Source: Caulobacter sp. HMWF025 (GTDB taxonomy: Bacteria; Pseudomonadota; Alphaproteobacteria; Caulobacterales; Caulobacteraceae). From it: DNA of 44,746 bases. This document shows, piece by piece, positions 6,626 through 15,414 of the stretch (its first letter is position 1; each line of letters opens with the position of its first letter). The stretch spans positions 1 to 44,746 of the forward strand of contig NZ_QAII01000158.1 in assembly GCF_003060965.1 (NCBI RefSeq), written 5' to 3'. A program made the position numbers and the translations under genes. The notes beneath the pieces were generated by a model, which was not told the DNA's origin, did no database searches, and was given only the letters and a program-made list of their open reading frames with translations.

Positions 6626-9600
6626 CTAGGCCTGTGCGGTGTCCGTCTTGGTCGTGTCCATGATGTCGAGTGCGGGCAGGCTGCGCACGATCTTCATGGT
6701 CTCCAAGCTGACGGTGATGACCCGCTGGAACAGCTTGAGTGGGTAGGCGGGGTCGCCGACTGTCTCGACGGCGTAGCGGTTGGCGTCGTTGACGATACCG
6801 CTGTCTTTGTCGGTTTTTACGACCTGTCGTTCCATGACCCATTCAAGCGCCGACTTGCCGTTGACGATGTAGTCGTAGGCGTGGATCGGAATGTTCGTCA
6901 TCGTGATGCGCGGGTTATAAATCACCGTCGCCTTATCGACTTTGGGTCGCTTGCCACCGAATTTCATCTTTTCAACGCGGTAGAACGTCTTTTCGTCCTC
7001 GATCACTGCGAGGCTCAGATCACCCTCTTTAATCGTGACTGGGTAGGGCTCAACAGTTTCGAAGTCCACGTGTAAATCTGCCAAACTCTCTCCCGCTCTC
7101 ACGAACTGCCAGAAATCCTCCACCTTCTTTGGAAGTGGAATTCGTGGCAGTTGCTTGGAAAGATTGTCTTGAAATTGCGCTCGATATGATTCTGAGTGTA
7201 GAATTCCATATACGTAATGGAAAACGTCCTCCTTCATTATCGTTGCTTCTGGATAAGCTGCTTTAAAGTGAGAAAGTCCTGCATCCGTTATTCCGTCGCG
7301 AACCTCTGTATCATCAAGGTCAAGTTCCTGCTTGATGCTATCTGTAGGTCGGGGATACAAGTATAGGGGGAACGTCTGGGTACTTGATGGACCTTCACGT
7401 GATGGAATCCACCCGCTCATAAAGCAGCTAAATGGCACCGACGCGCCAACGCCCGTTACCCAGATAACCCGGTTCGCTTTCCCTTTTTCCGGGAACATCC
7501 TCGGGAGTTGCCCGCGCTCATGGTTTAGCTGATCATCAAAATACAGCCACTGCATTGTAAATGGCTTCGCAACGCACTGGACTAGGTTTTCCTCTTGGAA
7601 GGAAGCCTTTCGACGCTTCGCTAAATCTGTCAGCAGGCTTCTCGTCCAGCTAATTTTCGTCGAATCTTTCGAAGCGAGTGATCTAGCCCCCAGCCAATCC
7701 ATCTTATGCTTTGAAAACTCTTCCGTAAGTCTTTCGATCTCAGAATTATAGAACGAGATAAAATTTCTCACGCGCGAACGTAGTTCTATAATGCTTGAGT
7801 TTATGACCCAAGCATCTCGCCCAGTTTCTATCCCGCGCGAATAAGTGGAGAAAATTGCAGGCTCTCTATTGGCGTCTTTGTTCCCGATGCGGATGTAACG
7901 GTCGAAACTTTCGTCCCTTTGCTTAACCCAGTCATTTTGGGTGTCTGGCGTGACTGCGGTCCATCCATTTGCGGCACTGATGCCGCCTATGCTTCCAAAC
8001 ATGGAGATGCGTGCCAATTTATCCGCTTGGCTTAGATAATCTCCAATGTCGTGAACATAGATGTTGCCACGCTTTTCCACGGAGGGGTTCTTGACGAAGA
8101 GCCAGATGGCGATAGGGGCACGGCTGCCGGAGCCAAAAATCTTCCCGCCTTCGCGGCGTGATTGCTCGCCCGATGTTCGCTGATTTCCGCGAAGGTGGAA
8201 TATGTAGAGATCGGAGAATTCCTCTGCGAGGGATTTCCGAAGTCCATCCGTAGAATTCCCGTCGATCCAGCCAGCATTTGTCACAAATGACACAATGCCG
8301 CTATCTCCGATACGATCGCTGGCCCAGCGAACCGCCCTAATGTAGCTGTCATAAAGCGCATTGAGATTTGTAGCGCTACTGTTCGCAGCGTAGGTCTCTC
8401 TTATTCTTTCATCGAGTTTCGGATAGTTCGAATTAGCAGAGTCGTCATTTGCGCTACTTTGACCCACTGAATACGGCGGATTTCCAATAATTACCCGTAT
8501 ATCAAGAGATTTTTGTCGCATCCGCCGACTGCTATTATCGGCCATTATTTCGCTAATTAAATCACGATCCTGCTCATATAGTTGAAAGGTATCGGTAAGG
8601 CAGATTCCGCCAAACGGAGCATATTCATTCGTTATGCCGGAGTACGTGGCTTCAATGTTGATGGCTGCGATGTAGTATGCAAGAAGGACTATTTCATTTG
8701 CATGTATTTCGTTGGAATATTTCCTTTTGATATCTTCTCGCGATATGAGCCCAGATTGCAGGAGGCGAGTTATAAAGGTGCCTGTACCTGTGAAGGGGTC
8801 AATTATATGAACGCCCTCACTTCCAAGGTTTTGCCCGAATTCTGATCGAAGAACTTCGTCAACCGACCGAATTATAAAATCGACTACTTCAACTGGCGTG
8901 TAAACGATGCCGAGCTTTTCTGTCATTCTGGGGAAGGCTGTTCGGAAGAACTTATCGTAAAGTTCGACTATAATTCTTTGTTTGGCTTCCGGGGAGTCGA
9001 TGCCCGAGGCTCGGCGACGCACACTTTCATAAAAACTATTGAGCGACTCGGATTCCTTCTCCAAGTTTTGCTCATCCAGAATGTCTAAAACCCCTTGCAT
9101 CGCCACTGACACAGGGTTGTTTTTCGCGAAGCTGTGATCCTCGAATAGAGCTTCGAATACTGGCTTTGTGATGATGTGCTGGGCCAGCATCTCGACCGCA
9201 TCTGATTCAGAGATGCTTTCGTTCAGGTCATCGCGAATTTCTGCTAGGAACTCCCGGAATGCCTTTCGTTCCGCTGTTCCTTCCTTTTGGACCAGAGCGG
9301 TGATGCGCGTGATGTGCGTTTGGGCGATCTTGGCGATGTCGCTGGCCCAATTCTCCCAGTAGTCGCGCCTACCGCACTTCTTGACGATCTTCGCCATGAT
9401 CGCCTTCGAGAACTCATCGAATACGAACTCGATCTGGCTTTCGTCAGGGCGCTTGCGTTCTGGCTTGTCGTCATCGCCGTCGTCATCCGGGGCGCTGCCG
9501 TGACCGATGTTCGCCTTCCCCTTAGACTTGTCGGCCTTGTTGGGCAGCTTGTTGCTTACGGCGATGACCTCGATCTGGCCGCCGACATCGACGCCCAAAT

Positions 9601-11524
9601 CCATCTTGTTGATCATCGCGTCGAACCGTTCGTCGTGTGATCGCAGGGCATTCAGGATTTGCCAGACGACGCGATAACGCTCGTTGTCGTTCAGGGCATC
9701 CTCGGGCGACATTCCAGCGGGCACGCCGATGGGCAGGATCACGTAACCCATCTTCTTGCCTTCGGCCCGGCGCATGACGCGGCCGACCGACTGCACCACA
9801 TCGATTTGGGACTTCCGGGGGTGCATGAAGAGGATCGCGTCAAGAGCGGGGACATCGACGCCCTCGGACAGGCAGCGGGCATTGGTAAGGATACGGCAGA
9901 CATCCTCGGGCTGATCGGCCTTGAGCCAATCTAGGCAACGGTTCCGCTCCTTGGCATTGAATGTGCCGTCAACGTGTTGAAGCTCGCAACCGAGTGGCGT
10001 TCGGCCTGCTTCGACCTCCTTGCCCTCCTCAGACGCGAGGTACTCGGCGACTACCGCTTGGAACTGGTCCTTGATCAGCTTCGAACTGGCGATGTCCTTA
10101 CAAAACGCCAGCGCCCTGTGCATGGGCTCGCCGTCGTCGCCTATGTCCTGTTTCAAGTCGCCCTTGGTGAGCGCCTTGTAGCAACCGATGATCTTGGTCG
10201 CGTCATCCAATTTCAGTTCATTGTCACCGGCCGCCAAGCGGCTCTGGATGCTGGAACTGACCATTCCCTCGTCCACGGCGAGGACGACAACCTTGTAGTC
10301 CGTGAGCAGGCCGTTTTCGACCGCCCAGCCGAAGCCCTTCTGGAATAGGGTCGTTCCGTACTTGGTCTCGTCGTCCATCGAGCAGAGTTCGACTGAGGCC
10401 TCGTTGGCCTTCGTCTTAACGCCATCACCGAACACGCGGGGCGTCGCGGTCATGTAGAGCCGTTTCTTGCCCTTGAGGTACGTCTGATCATGGACCCTGA
10501 CGAAATGGCTCTCTTCGTCGCCTGCGAACGTCGCTCCGGTCGTCCTGTGGGCCTCGTCGCAAATGATGAGGTCGAACTCAGGCATCCCGTGTGCCGTCTG
10601 CGCCGCCGCCACGACCTGAATGGACTGGTAGGTCGCGAACACGACCGTCATCCGGTCTGGTGCCGAATGTGCGACCTTCTTGGCCAGCTTGGCCGCGTCG
10701 GTCGTCGCCGGATAGTCGAGGTCATGGGCTTCGACTTCGGCCACGTCGTCGGCGTTGCGGCGCCGTTTCCCGACCTGAGCATCTGAGCAGACGGCGAAGG
10801 CTCGAAGTGGTGTCGTGGAATCGATGGTCCATTCCCGAATGGTCTGGGACATCAGCGACAGTGACGGTACGAGGAACAGCGCGGTCTTGCCGACGCCGAC
10901 CATGTTCTCCGCGATCTTGAGGCCGGTGAACGTCTTGCCGGTGCCGCAGGCCATGATCAGCTTGCCACGGTCACCCTCGGACAAGCCCTCGCGAACCGCC
11001 TCCAACGCCTGTTCTTGGTGGGGGCGGGCCTTCTTCTTCTCGGCGACCTCCACGGTTTCGTCGCGGAGGTACTTGGCCCAGTTGATGCTTTCGGCGAGGC
11101 GATCCAGACCGATCCGGGTGGTTTCGATCTGCTGGCCGTCAAGGGCATCTTCGGCGTGACCGCTCCACGGTGCGTCCGTGGTGTCGATGATCAAGCGGCG
11201 AGTGAACGGGCTCTTCCCCGACGCCGTGAAGAAGCTGTCAATGTCGGCCTTTTGGACACGATGGCCTTCTTGGTAGAATTTGCACTGGATCGCGCAGACG
11301 CCGCCGTCTCGCATCTGTGCGACGACATCAATCCCAGTGTCACGGCCGTCTCGGCCTGACGCCTTGGCCCAGTCGGAATAGAGCCAAGCGTCCTCGTATT
11401 CCTGAGCCATGCCGGGATCGTGCTTGATGAACTCCACCGCGATGCGCTCGAAGTAGTTTCCCTTCTCCCGCTCGGAGCGGGCGGCGTCGCGAAAGGATTT
11501 CAGCAGGGCGCGTAGATCGGACAT
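6626..11524 (-). CDS. Type ISP restriction-modification enzyme (nuclease-helicase-methyltransferase)
   Basis: This 1632-residue single-chain enzyme matches the architecture of LlaGI/LlaBIII (about 1570 residues). An N-terminal Mrr-like PD-(D/E)XK nuclease has Asp66 and Gln80-Cys-Lys82. The SF2 translocase has Walker A MACGTGKT (191-198), DEAH (323-326), TATP (359-362) and motif VI QSVGRVMRR (about 578-586). The gamma-type N6-adenine methyltransferase has DPFTGTG (909-915) and NPPY (1015-1018). The remaining C-terminal part would be target recognition. All key residues are present, so it should recognise, methylate and cut on its own. The stretch coding for about residues 780-1480 is visibly more AT-rich than the helicase half. 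It is last in a minus-strand series behind the flagellin and two small genes. Confidence 0.93.
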   Translation of the reverse strand: MSDLRALLKSFRDAARSEREKGNYFERIAVEFIKHDPGMAQEYEDAWLYSDWAKASGRDGRDTGIDVVAQMRDGGVCAIQCKFYQEGHRVQKADIDSFFTASGKSPFTRRLIIDTTDAPWSGHAEDALDGQQIETTRIGLDRLAESINWAKYLRDETVEVAEKKKARPHQEQALEAVREGLSEGDRGKLIMACGTGKTFTGLKIAENMVGVGKTALFLVPSLSLMSQTIREWTIDSTTPLRAFAVCSDAQVGKRRRNADDVAEVEAHDLDYPATTDAAKLAKKVAHSAPDRMTVVFATYQSIQVVAAAQTAHGMPEFDLIICDEAHRTTGATFAGDEESHFVRVHDQTYLKGKKRLYMTATPRVFGDGVKTKANEASVELCSMDDETKYGTTLFQKGFGWAVENGLLTDYKVVVLAVDEGMVSSSIQSRLAAGDNELKLDDATKIIGCYKALTKGDLKQDIGDDGEPMHRALAFCKDIASSKLIKDQFQAVVAEYLASEEGKEVEAGRTPLGCELQHVDGTFNAKERNRCLDWLKADQPEDVCRILTNARCLSEGVDVPALDAILFMHPRKSQIDVVQSVGRVMRRAEGKKMGYVILPIGVPAGMSPEDALNDNERYRVVWQILNALRSHDERFDAMINKMDLGVDVGGQIEVIAVSNKLPNKADKSKGKANIGHGSAPDDDGDDDKPERKRPDESQIEFVFDEFSKAIMAKIVKKCGRRDYWENWASDIAKIAQTHITRITALVQKEGTAERKAFREFLAEIRDDLNESISESDAVEMLAQHIITKPVFEALFEDHSFAKNNPVSVAMQGVLDILDEQNLEKESESLNSFYESVRRRASGIDSPEAKQRIIVELYDKFFRTAFPRMTEKLGIVYTPVEVVDFIIRSVDEVLRSEFGQNLGSEGVHIIDPFTGTGTFITRLLQSGLISREDIKRKYSNEIHANEIVLLAYYIAAINIEATYSGITNEYAPFGGICLTDTFQLYEQDRDLISEIMADNSSRRMRQKSLDIRVIIGNPPYSVGQSSANDDSANSNYPKLDERIRETYAANSSATNLNALYDSYIRAVRWASDRIGDSGIVSFVTNAGWIDGNSTDGLRKSLAEEFSDLYIFHLRGNQRTSGEQSRREGGKIFGSGSRAPIAIWLFVKNPSVEKRGNIYVHDIGDYLSQADKLARISMFGSIGGISAANGWTAVTPDTQNDWVKQRDESFDRYIRIGNKDANREPAIFSTYSRGIETGRDAWVINSSIIELRSRVRNFISFYNSEIERLTEEFSKHKMDWLGARSLASKDSTKISWTRSLLTDLAKRRKASFQEENLVQCVAKPFTMQWLYFDDQLNHERGQLPRMFPEKGKANRVIWVTGVGASVPFSCFMSGWIPSREGPSSTQTFPLYLYPRPTDSIKQELDLDDTEVRDGITDAGLSHFKAAYPEATIMKEDVFHYVYGILHSESYRAQFQDNLSKQLPRIPLPKKVEDFWQFVRAGESLADLHVDFETVEPYPVTIKEGDLSLAVIEDEKTFYRVEKMKFGGKRPKVDKATVIYNPRITMTNIPIHAYDYIVNGKSALEWVMERQVVKTDKDSGIVNDANRYAVETVGDPAYPLKLFQRVITVSLETMKIVRSLPALDIMDTTKTDTAQA

Positions 11525-11667
11525 GGGCTCACCGGACAGCGAAACGGCAGCGTGGGCGGGTGAGCGACACGAGGGAGGTCACCCCAGATGCTGCCCGGCC
11601 ATGCTGGCGCTACCGTGGCGTGCGTCGGGAGAAGTGGGAACCCCCATGAAGGTCTGATCCACAGTGA

Positions 11668-12054
11668 TCAGCGTATTACGGCCTGACGGTAGTGCTCGTA
11701 ACGGCTCATCAGATCGCGCCGGGCGTTGTCATCGCCCACCCCGATTTGTGTCAGTCGCTTCCAACTGACTATGCTCGGAGGCCGGTCCGCAATGTGGCGT
11801 TCACATTCGGGGCGGTCCGCTTCTGTGACTACGAATTCGTCGGTGCCCACAAACTCGTCGAAGTCGGACAGTACGACGCCCGCGAGTTTCGTGTGTAGGT
11901 GCGTCAGCGCCTCTGGGTCCGCGACCTTGATCACGAGAAGGTTCGTCGGTTCCGGCTCGGTCACCCAGTGCCCCGCCGCGAGCATGGCCGCCACGATCTC
12001 GTCTGGAATGGTGCTGGTGACGGGGGCGGCGATCAGCCAAGGGCGCCAGATCAT
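11668..12054 (-). CDS. Hypothetical protein, coupled to upstream small gene
   Basis: This 128-residue protein begins MIWRPWLIAAPVTSTIPDEI and is not recognised. No signal peptide or membrane segment is seen; there is a mixed alpha/beta pattern with many acidic residues (SDFDEFVGTDEFVVTEADRPE). Although the frame is open further upstream, the start at 12054 is preferred because its ATG overlaps the stop of the preceding gene in the arrangement ATGA, the sign of translational coupling. The two products therefore probably work together. It sits between the flagellin and the Type ISP gene, on the same strand as both. Confidence 0.6.
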   Translation of the reverse strand: MIWRPWLIAAPVTSTIPDEIVAAMLAAGHWVTEPEPTNLLVIKVADPEALTHLHTKLAGVVLSDFDEFVGTDEFVVTEADRPECERHIADRPPSIVSWKRLTQIGVGDDNARRDLMSRYEHYRQAVIR

Positions 12055-12302
12055 CGACCACTCCACAGGCGACGATCCGGCCGTTCCGGCCATACGAGCT
12101 TCTGGAGGCAGTAGAGGGCGAGGATGTACCGGCCACGGCCGTAGAGCCATCTGATGAGGTGGAGCAGGGCGCTGTCCGATGGGCGCCCGTGGCGATTGGT
12201 GGTGGCGTAGTTGTGTGCGGCGCCAAGGAGTTCGGTGGAGAAATGGCGCCGCGAATGGGTCAGGCCACGCTCTGCCATCATGTCGTAGAGGTCGTTGATC
12301 AT
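12051..12302 (-). CDS. Small hypothetical protein (possibly DUF6626-like)
   Basis: This 83-residue protein begins MINDLYDMMAERGLTHSRRHFSTELLGAAHNY. The pattern of a short helical segment followed by RxxFSxxxLGxxxxY recalls small proteins annotated as DUF6626 in alphaproteobacteria, of unknown function; this match is from memory and uncertain. The residue pattern would allow a helix-turn-helix-like fold. Its stop overlaps the next gene's start (ATGA), so the two form an operon. Confidence 0.6.
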   Translation of the reverse strand: MINDLYDMMAERGLTHSRRHFSTELLGAAHNYATTNRHGRPSDSALLHLIRWLYGRGRYILALYCLQKLVWPERPDRRLWSGR

Positions 12303-12526
12303 GATGGTATTTAGCCTGACCGCCCCGGTCGGCGGCTGGACCGGAGGCCTACTTGCGCCTCTGGCTGAAACTTCATCGAACGCCGCACTTCGTGCAGATC
12401 AGCGCCCAGCGCTCTGGCGGTATGTTCGACGGTGGATTCGTTGACCGTTGGTGTGGCGTCGAATGGCGTGACGATCCCATTTCAGGGGTAGAAACCTTTA
12501 CCGGTGATCAGTCGCGACCGTCACCC

Positions 12527-13363
12527 CTAGCCAAAAAGACTGCGCAGCCAGTTGGCCGAGTTGGTGGCGATGGACAAGGCCTGCACGCCGAGGGACTGCT
12601 TGGTTTGTAGGGCGGTGAGCTTGGCGCTCTCCTTGCTTAGGTCGGCGTCTATCAGGTTGCCCACCCCGATCTCGGATTGATCTTGCAGCTTGCCGACGAG
12701 TGCCGTCTGGCCATCGAGCGCCTCGCCCTGAGTGCCCAGCTTGGCGAGAGCGGCGGTCATGCTCTTCAAGGTGTGGCTGACATCCGAAAGGCAGTACTGG
12801 GCGTATTCGACCTCATCCAGCGTGTGCCCTCGCATGTAGTACGGGTCGGTCGGCGTGTAGGGCGTAAACTTGGCGCCGAGGCCGTCGATGTCCACGGTCT
12901 GGGCGCCATCGCCACTGGCCAGAAAACTGACCGTCTGGCTCCCGGTCAGCAGATTGATGCCGTCGAAATCCGCGCCTTCGAAGGTTCGCATGATCTGCAA
13001 GTGCATCGTCCAGTAGTCATCCATGAGGGACTGGCGGCTGCTGCGGGGAATGCTCTCTTCTGTGCCGGTCAGAGCCAAGGCCTTCATCTTGGTCAGGAGA
13101 TCGACAACCTGCTCACCGGCAGCCAACGCCACGTCCACGGCGCCTCGACCGCGTGCCAGCGAGTCCTTCACCGCGTTCAGGGCGTTGGCGTCAGCGGTCT
13201 GTCGCTTGGCGATGGCATAGGTCGCCCCGTCATCCTTAGCCGAATTGACCTCGCGACCCGTCGCGATGCGAGTGGTCGTCGTGGCCAAGTCCCGCCCTGT
13301 CGCATTGAGCCCTTGAAGAGCAACAAGGGCCTGAGCGTTGGTGTTGACGCTGTTGATCCCCAT
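12527..13363 (-). CDS. Flagellin
   Basis: This 278-residue protein is a complete short flagellin of the Caulobacter type (family members about 273-278 residues). The N-terminal D0/D1 region (MGINSVNTNAQALVALQGLN, then RIATGREVNSAKDDGATYAIA) and the C-terminal D1/D0 region (ALDGQTALVGKLQDQSEIGVGNLIDADLSKESAKLTALQTKQSLGVQALSIATNSANWLRSLF) are both present, with a short central region and no variable D2/D3 domain. The start at 13363 is chosen over an in-frame ATG 13 codons earlier because flagellins start this way and GAGGGGGA lies just upstream. Filament monomers are exported by the flagellar type III apparatus, so this one must rely on the host's. Its presence in a restriction-rich island is unusual. 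Confidence 0.92.
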   Translation of the reverse strand: MGINSVNTNAQALVALQGLNATGRDLATTTTRIATGREVNSAKDDGATYAIAKRQTADANALNAVKDSLARGRGAVDVALAAGEQVVDLLTKMKALALTGTEESIPRSSRQSLMDDYWTMHLQIMRTFEGADFDGINLLTGSQTVSFLASGDGAQTVDIDGLGAKFTPYTPTDPYYMRGHTLDEVEYAQYCLSDVSHTLKSMTAALAKLGTQGEALDGQTALVGKLQDQSEIGVGNLIDADLSKESAKLTALQTKQSLGVQALSIATNSANWLRSLFG

Positions 13364-13455
13364 CCGGTCCCCCTCGGCGGCCGAGTGGGCCGATGTCGTC
13401 AATATGAACTATAGTAGATAAACTCCAAGATGCGTGAACGCCAAGCGTGTTCGGC
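13364..13455. promoter_or_regulatory. Divergent control region with ACTATAGT palindrome
   Basis: The gap between the flagellin and the XRE regulator contains an AT-rich patch, AATATGAACTATAGTAGATA, centred on the perfect 8-bp palindrome ACTATAGT (13408-13415). Short palindromes of this kind in a divergent promoter are typical operators of small XRE repressors, so the regulator next door may control both itself and the flagellin. Confidence 0.45.
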
Positions 13456-13680
13456 ATGGACATGCGAAAGATCGTCGGCCGGAATGTGCGGAAGTACCGC
13501 CTCGAACGAGGGCTGACGCAGGAGGTGTTCGCTGAGCGCTGTGGGTTCGCCCAAAATTACCTGAGCGATCTCGAACGCGGAAAGCGCAACCCGACCATCG
13601 TCACCCTGTGGGAACTCGCGCAAGCGTTGGAGGTCACGCCCATTGCCCTATTGGCCGATGACGCCGAAGGCGAAGCCTAG
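13456..13680 (+). CDS. XRE-family transcriptional regulator
   Basis: This is a compact helix-turn-helix protein of about 74 residues: VGRNVRKYRLERGLTQEVFAERCGFAQNYLSDLERGKRNPTIVTLWELAQAL is a full HTH_3/Cro-C1 domain covering almost the whole length. Such single-domain proteins act as dimeric repressors or controller proteins of restriction systems and phages. The start is uncertain (GTG 13447, ATG 13456 or ATG 13462; no strong ribosome site for any). It is divergent from the flagellin/Type ISP series and could be its controller. Confidence 0.88.
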   Translation: MDMRKIVGRNVRKYRLERGLTQEVFAERCGFAQNYLSDLERGKRNPTIVTLWELAQALEVTPIALLADDAEGEA

Positions 13681-13909
13681 CTCATTCCGGCGCTGCTGCT
13701 GATTGGGCGCCAGCCTTGTTGTACGGGATTGGGGGCCGTGAGCTTGCTGCACTGCGCTCAGGCCGCTCTTGGCGTTCCCGCTCAGGCGCAGCCTTCGCTC
13801 CCACACCGGCGAGCAGTTTTCTGCATCCCACAGAGAGAAAAGTGTCAAACTGTGTGAAATACGAAGATTTAGAATTGCATGTTCTCGCGTTCAGATCGGC
13901 TTTCATTAT

Positions 13910-13977
13910 CCCCCTGTCCCTCCATCACACTGGAATTACACATTGAATGTGTAGGCAGAGGATGGAGAGACAGGGGG
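13910..13977. repeat. Long nested inverted repeat (hairpin)
   Basis: The outer arms at 13910-13926 and 13961-13977 are 17 bases long and complementary at 16 positions (CCCCCTGTC...). Inside, TACACATT (13937-13944) and AATGTGTA (13946-13953) form a second, perfect 8-bp pair around a single G. No T-tract follows on either strand, so it is not an ordinary terminator. It may be a structured RNA, a palindromic mobile unit or a protein-binding site. Confidence 0.6.
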
Positions 13978-14540
13978 AAGAACCTTCTCGGACGAGTCGG
14001 CTTTCTGTAAATGACTTAGGTTGTTACTCCGTGCGAGCGGTTTCCCGGTACTCGCCTTGTCATGACTTCCCGATCCCATGACCTAAGACGCCTGAGCATT
14101 ACTCGGCGTAGGGGCTGCTTAACCCGCGTCCAGAGTGCAGAGGCCGCAGACGTCATGCGTCGCGCGCTTGCCAATGAATCGCCTGCCCTCGTGAGGCGGG
14201 GTCGCTTGCTTGTCACTTATGGTGGATCGAAACGGTTCGCCGGTCCCCGGCCACGGGGGTGACGGCTGCACTGGCGCACTCTACAGACCGTGCGTCAGTT
14301 TCTAGGGCTCCAAGTCGGTCACGGCGGACCCCAGATCATTGAATGTCTAACGAGGCTACCAACTCTCATCTGGCCCCTTCGGGCCTTAACGGACGACCGG
14401 GACCGATCCCGTTCCGTGTTTGGTGCTCTCTACACCGGTCTAGCTGGTAATCGGCATCCCCCGACCCCTGTACGTTGGCTAGTTTGGGCCGGGTCAGCCT
14501 AGTAAGAAGTCACCCTGAGAGTATATGTGGTAGAAAAGAA

Positions 14541-14650
14541 AAAGCCCCCAAGCAGGTGACGGTCTGCTTGGGAGCTTCGAATGTCGTTGTGTTCACCACA
14601 TCAACATTGAACTCGTTGAACGCGCCGCCACGGCTTGCTCGATAATATAT
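14541..14650 (-). ncRNA. Candidate small RNA ending at the minus-strand terminator
   Basis: This is an inference from context. The terminator at 14542-14577 has no protein gene feeding it. Upstream on the minus strand is an AT-rich promoter-like stretch (14640-14680) with TTGAAT near 14678-14673 or TTCAAC near 14674-14669 and AT-rich -10 candidates (GATAAA, TATATT) 17-18 bases on. A transcript of about 100 bases would result. Open frames inside are only a few codons long. Confidence 0.35.
14542..14577 (-). terminator. Rho-independent terminator (minus strand)
   Basis: The stem is AAGCcCCCAAGCAG / CTGCTTGGGaGCTT, 13 of 14 pairs with an 8-base loop. Read on the minus strand it is followed by TTTTTCTTTT, a proper U-tract. 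No protein gene on the minus strand ends here, so it should end a short RNA that starts within the next 100-150 bases upstream. Confidence 0.7.
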
Positions 14651-14731
14651 TTATCTCATATTCAGCGGTTGAATTCAATTTTAATCGTTATGTTGTAAAT
14701 TAAATCGGAGTTTGGCAGCTAAGAGTTGTGC

Positions 14732-15373
14732 ATGATCTTTAGGTTGGCGGTATTTTGCTTTCTTGATGCCAATGGCAGGCTGAACGCCGCCGAATTTCGA
14801 CGATACCTCCGGTCGGTCTGCGGCCAGAACTGGGTCTGCACCTACAACTGGCGTTTCGAGGCTCCCCCGGCGGCGCTGGGCCTCTCGTTGCCGGTGATCG
14901 TTCATCGTGAGGAGCGAGATGCACTGGTGGCGCCGCCGACCGGCGTCTGTCGTGTGACCGACGAAGTTCTCCTGACGCCCAGCCAAGAGAGACGGTGGCG
15001 GAACATCTGCTTCCAACGAATGCCGTTCCCGCAGCCCAACGGAGATCATTTCCCGTGGGAGGCTGTCTGTTTCGAAGTCCCGAATGTGTCGCCCGCCGTT
15101 CTGGAGGTGATCGACGCCGTTGCGGCCTATCCGTGGGAAGTGCGTGGAGAACTTCTCACGGTGTGTCCGGCCGACGCGATGACGATCTTCCAAACGCAGT
15201 CGCCGGATACCTTCAAGTATCGGGGACGACCTTCGCGCGAGGGTGGCGAGCCGGTGCGGGCACCGAGCCAGACGGTCGTGCATGGGCGCGTGCGCAGCGA
15301 CCGTTCGTCCGAGTTGGTGGCGTTCGACAGCATCGACGATCTCATCGCCGCCATCAGACGACTTGAGCCCTGA
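14732..15373 (+). CDS. Hypothetical protein, first gene upstream of GmrSD-like nuclease
   Basis: This roughly 213-residue protein begins MIFRLAVFCFLDANGRLNAAEFRRYLRSVCG and is not recognised. It has no obvious signal peptide, is rich in aromatic residues and Pro, and has a distinct central segment (TPSQERRWRNICFQRMPFP) and a C-terminal helix (DSIDDLIAAIRRLEP). The ATG at 14732 is chosen; an in-frame TTG lies two codons earlier. It is followed at once by another unknown gene and then by the DUF262/DUF1524 nuclease, all on the same strand, so the three may form one system. Confidence 0.7.
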   Translation: MIFRLAVFCFLDANGRLNAAEFRRYLRSVCGQNWVCTYNWRFEAPPAALGLSLPVIVHREERDALVAPPTGVCRVTDEVLLTPSQERRWRNICFQRMPFPQPNGDHFPWEAVCFEVPNVSPAVLEVIDAVAAYPWEVRGELLTVCPADAMTIFQTQSPDTFKYRGRPSREGGEPVRAPSQTVVHGRVRSDRSSELVAFDSIDDLIAAIRRLEP

Positions 15374-15414
15374 GAGTTTGGCGGGCCGAGGAATATGCCC
15401 GGTGGCTGTGGGCA

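Larger units (their letters stand above)
13681..14731. other. 1-kb stretch without a convincing protein gene
   Basis: Only short, low-complexity Arg/Ser/Leu-rich open frames occur here on either strand. The stretch holds the long hairpin at 13910-13977, a shorter separated repeat CTTAGGT/ACCTAAG (about 14014 and 14083), a small GC hairpin GGCCCCTTCGGGCC (about 14372-14385), and a minus-strand terminator at 14542-14577. The concentration of inverted repeats suggests non-coding RNA or decayed sequence. Confidence 0.5.

Noticed and set aside
12353-12610. Plus-strand open frame between the small gene and the flagellin
   Set aside because: It overlaps the flagellin 3' end in antisense, with no recognisable protein features; the 224-base gap seems to hold no gene.
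14016-14502. Several 60-70 codon frames on both strands
   Set aside because: They are Arg/Ser/Leu-rich, mutually overlapping and lack ribosome sites; the stretch is better read as non-coding.
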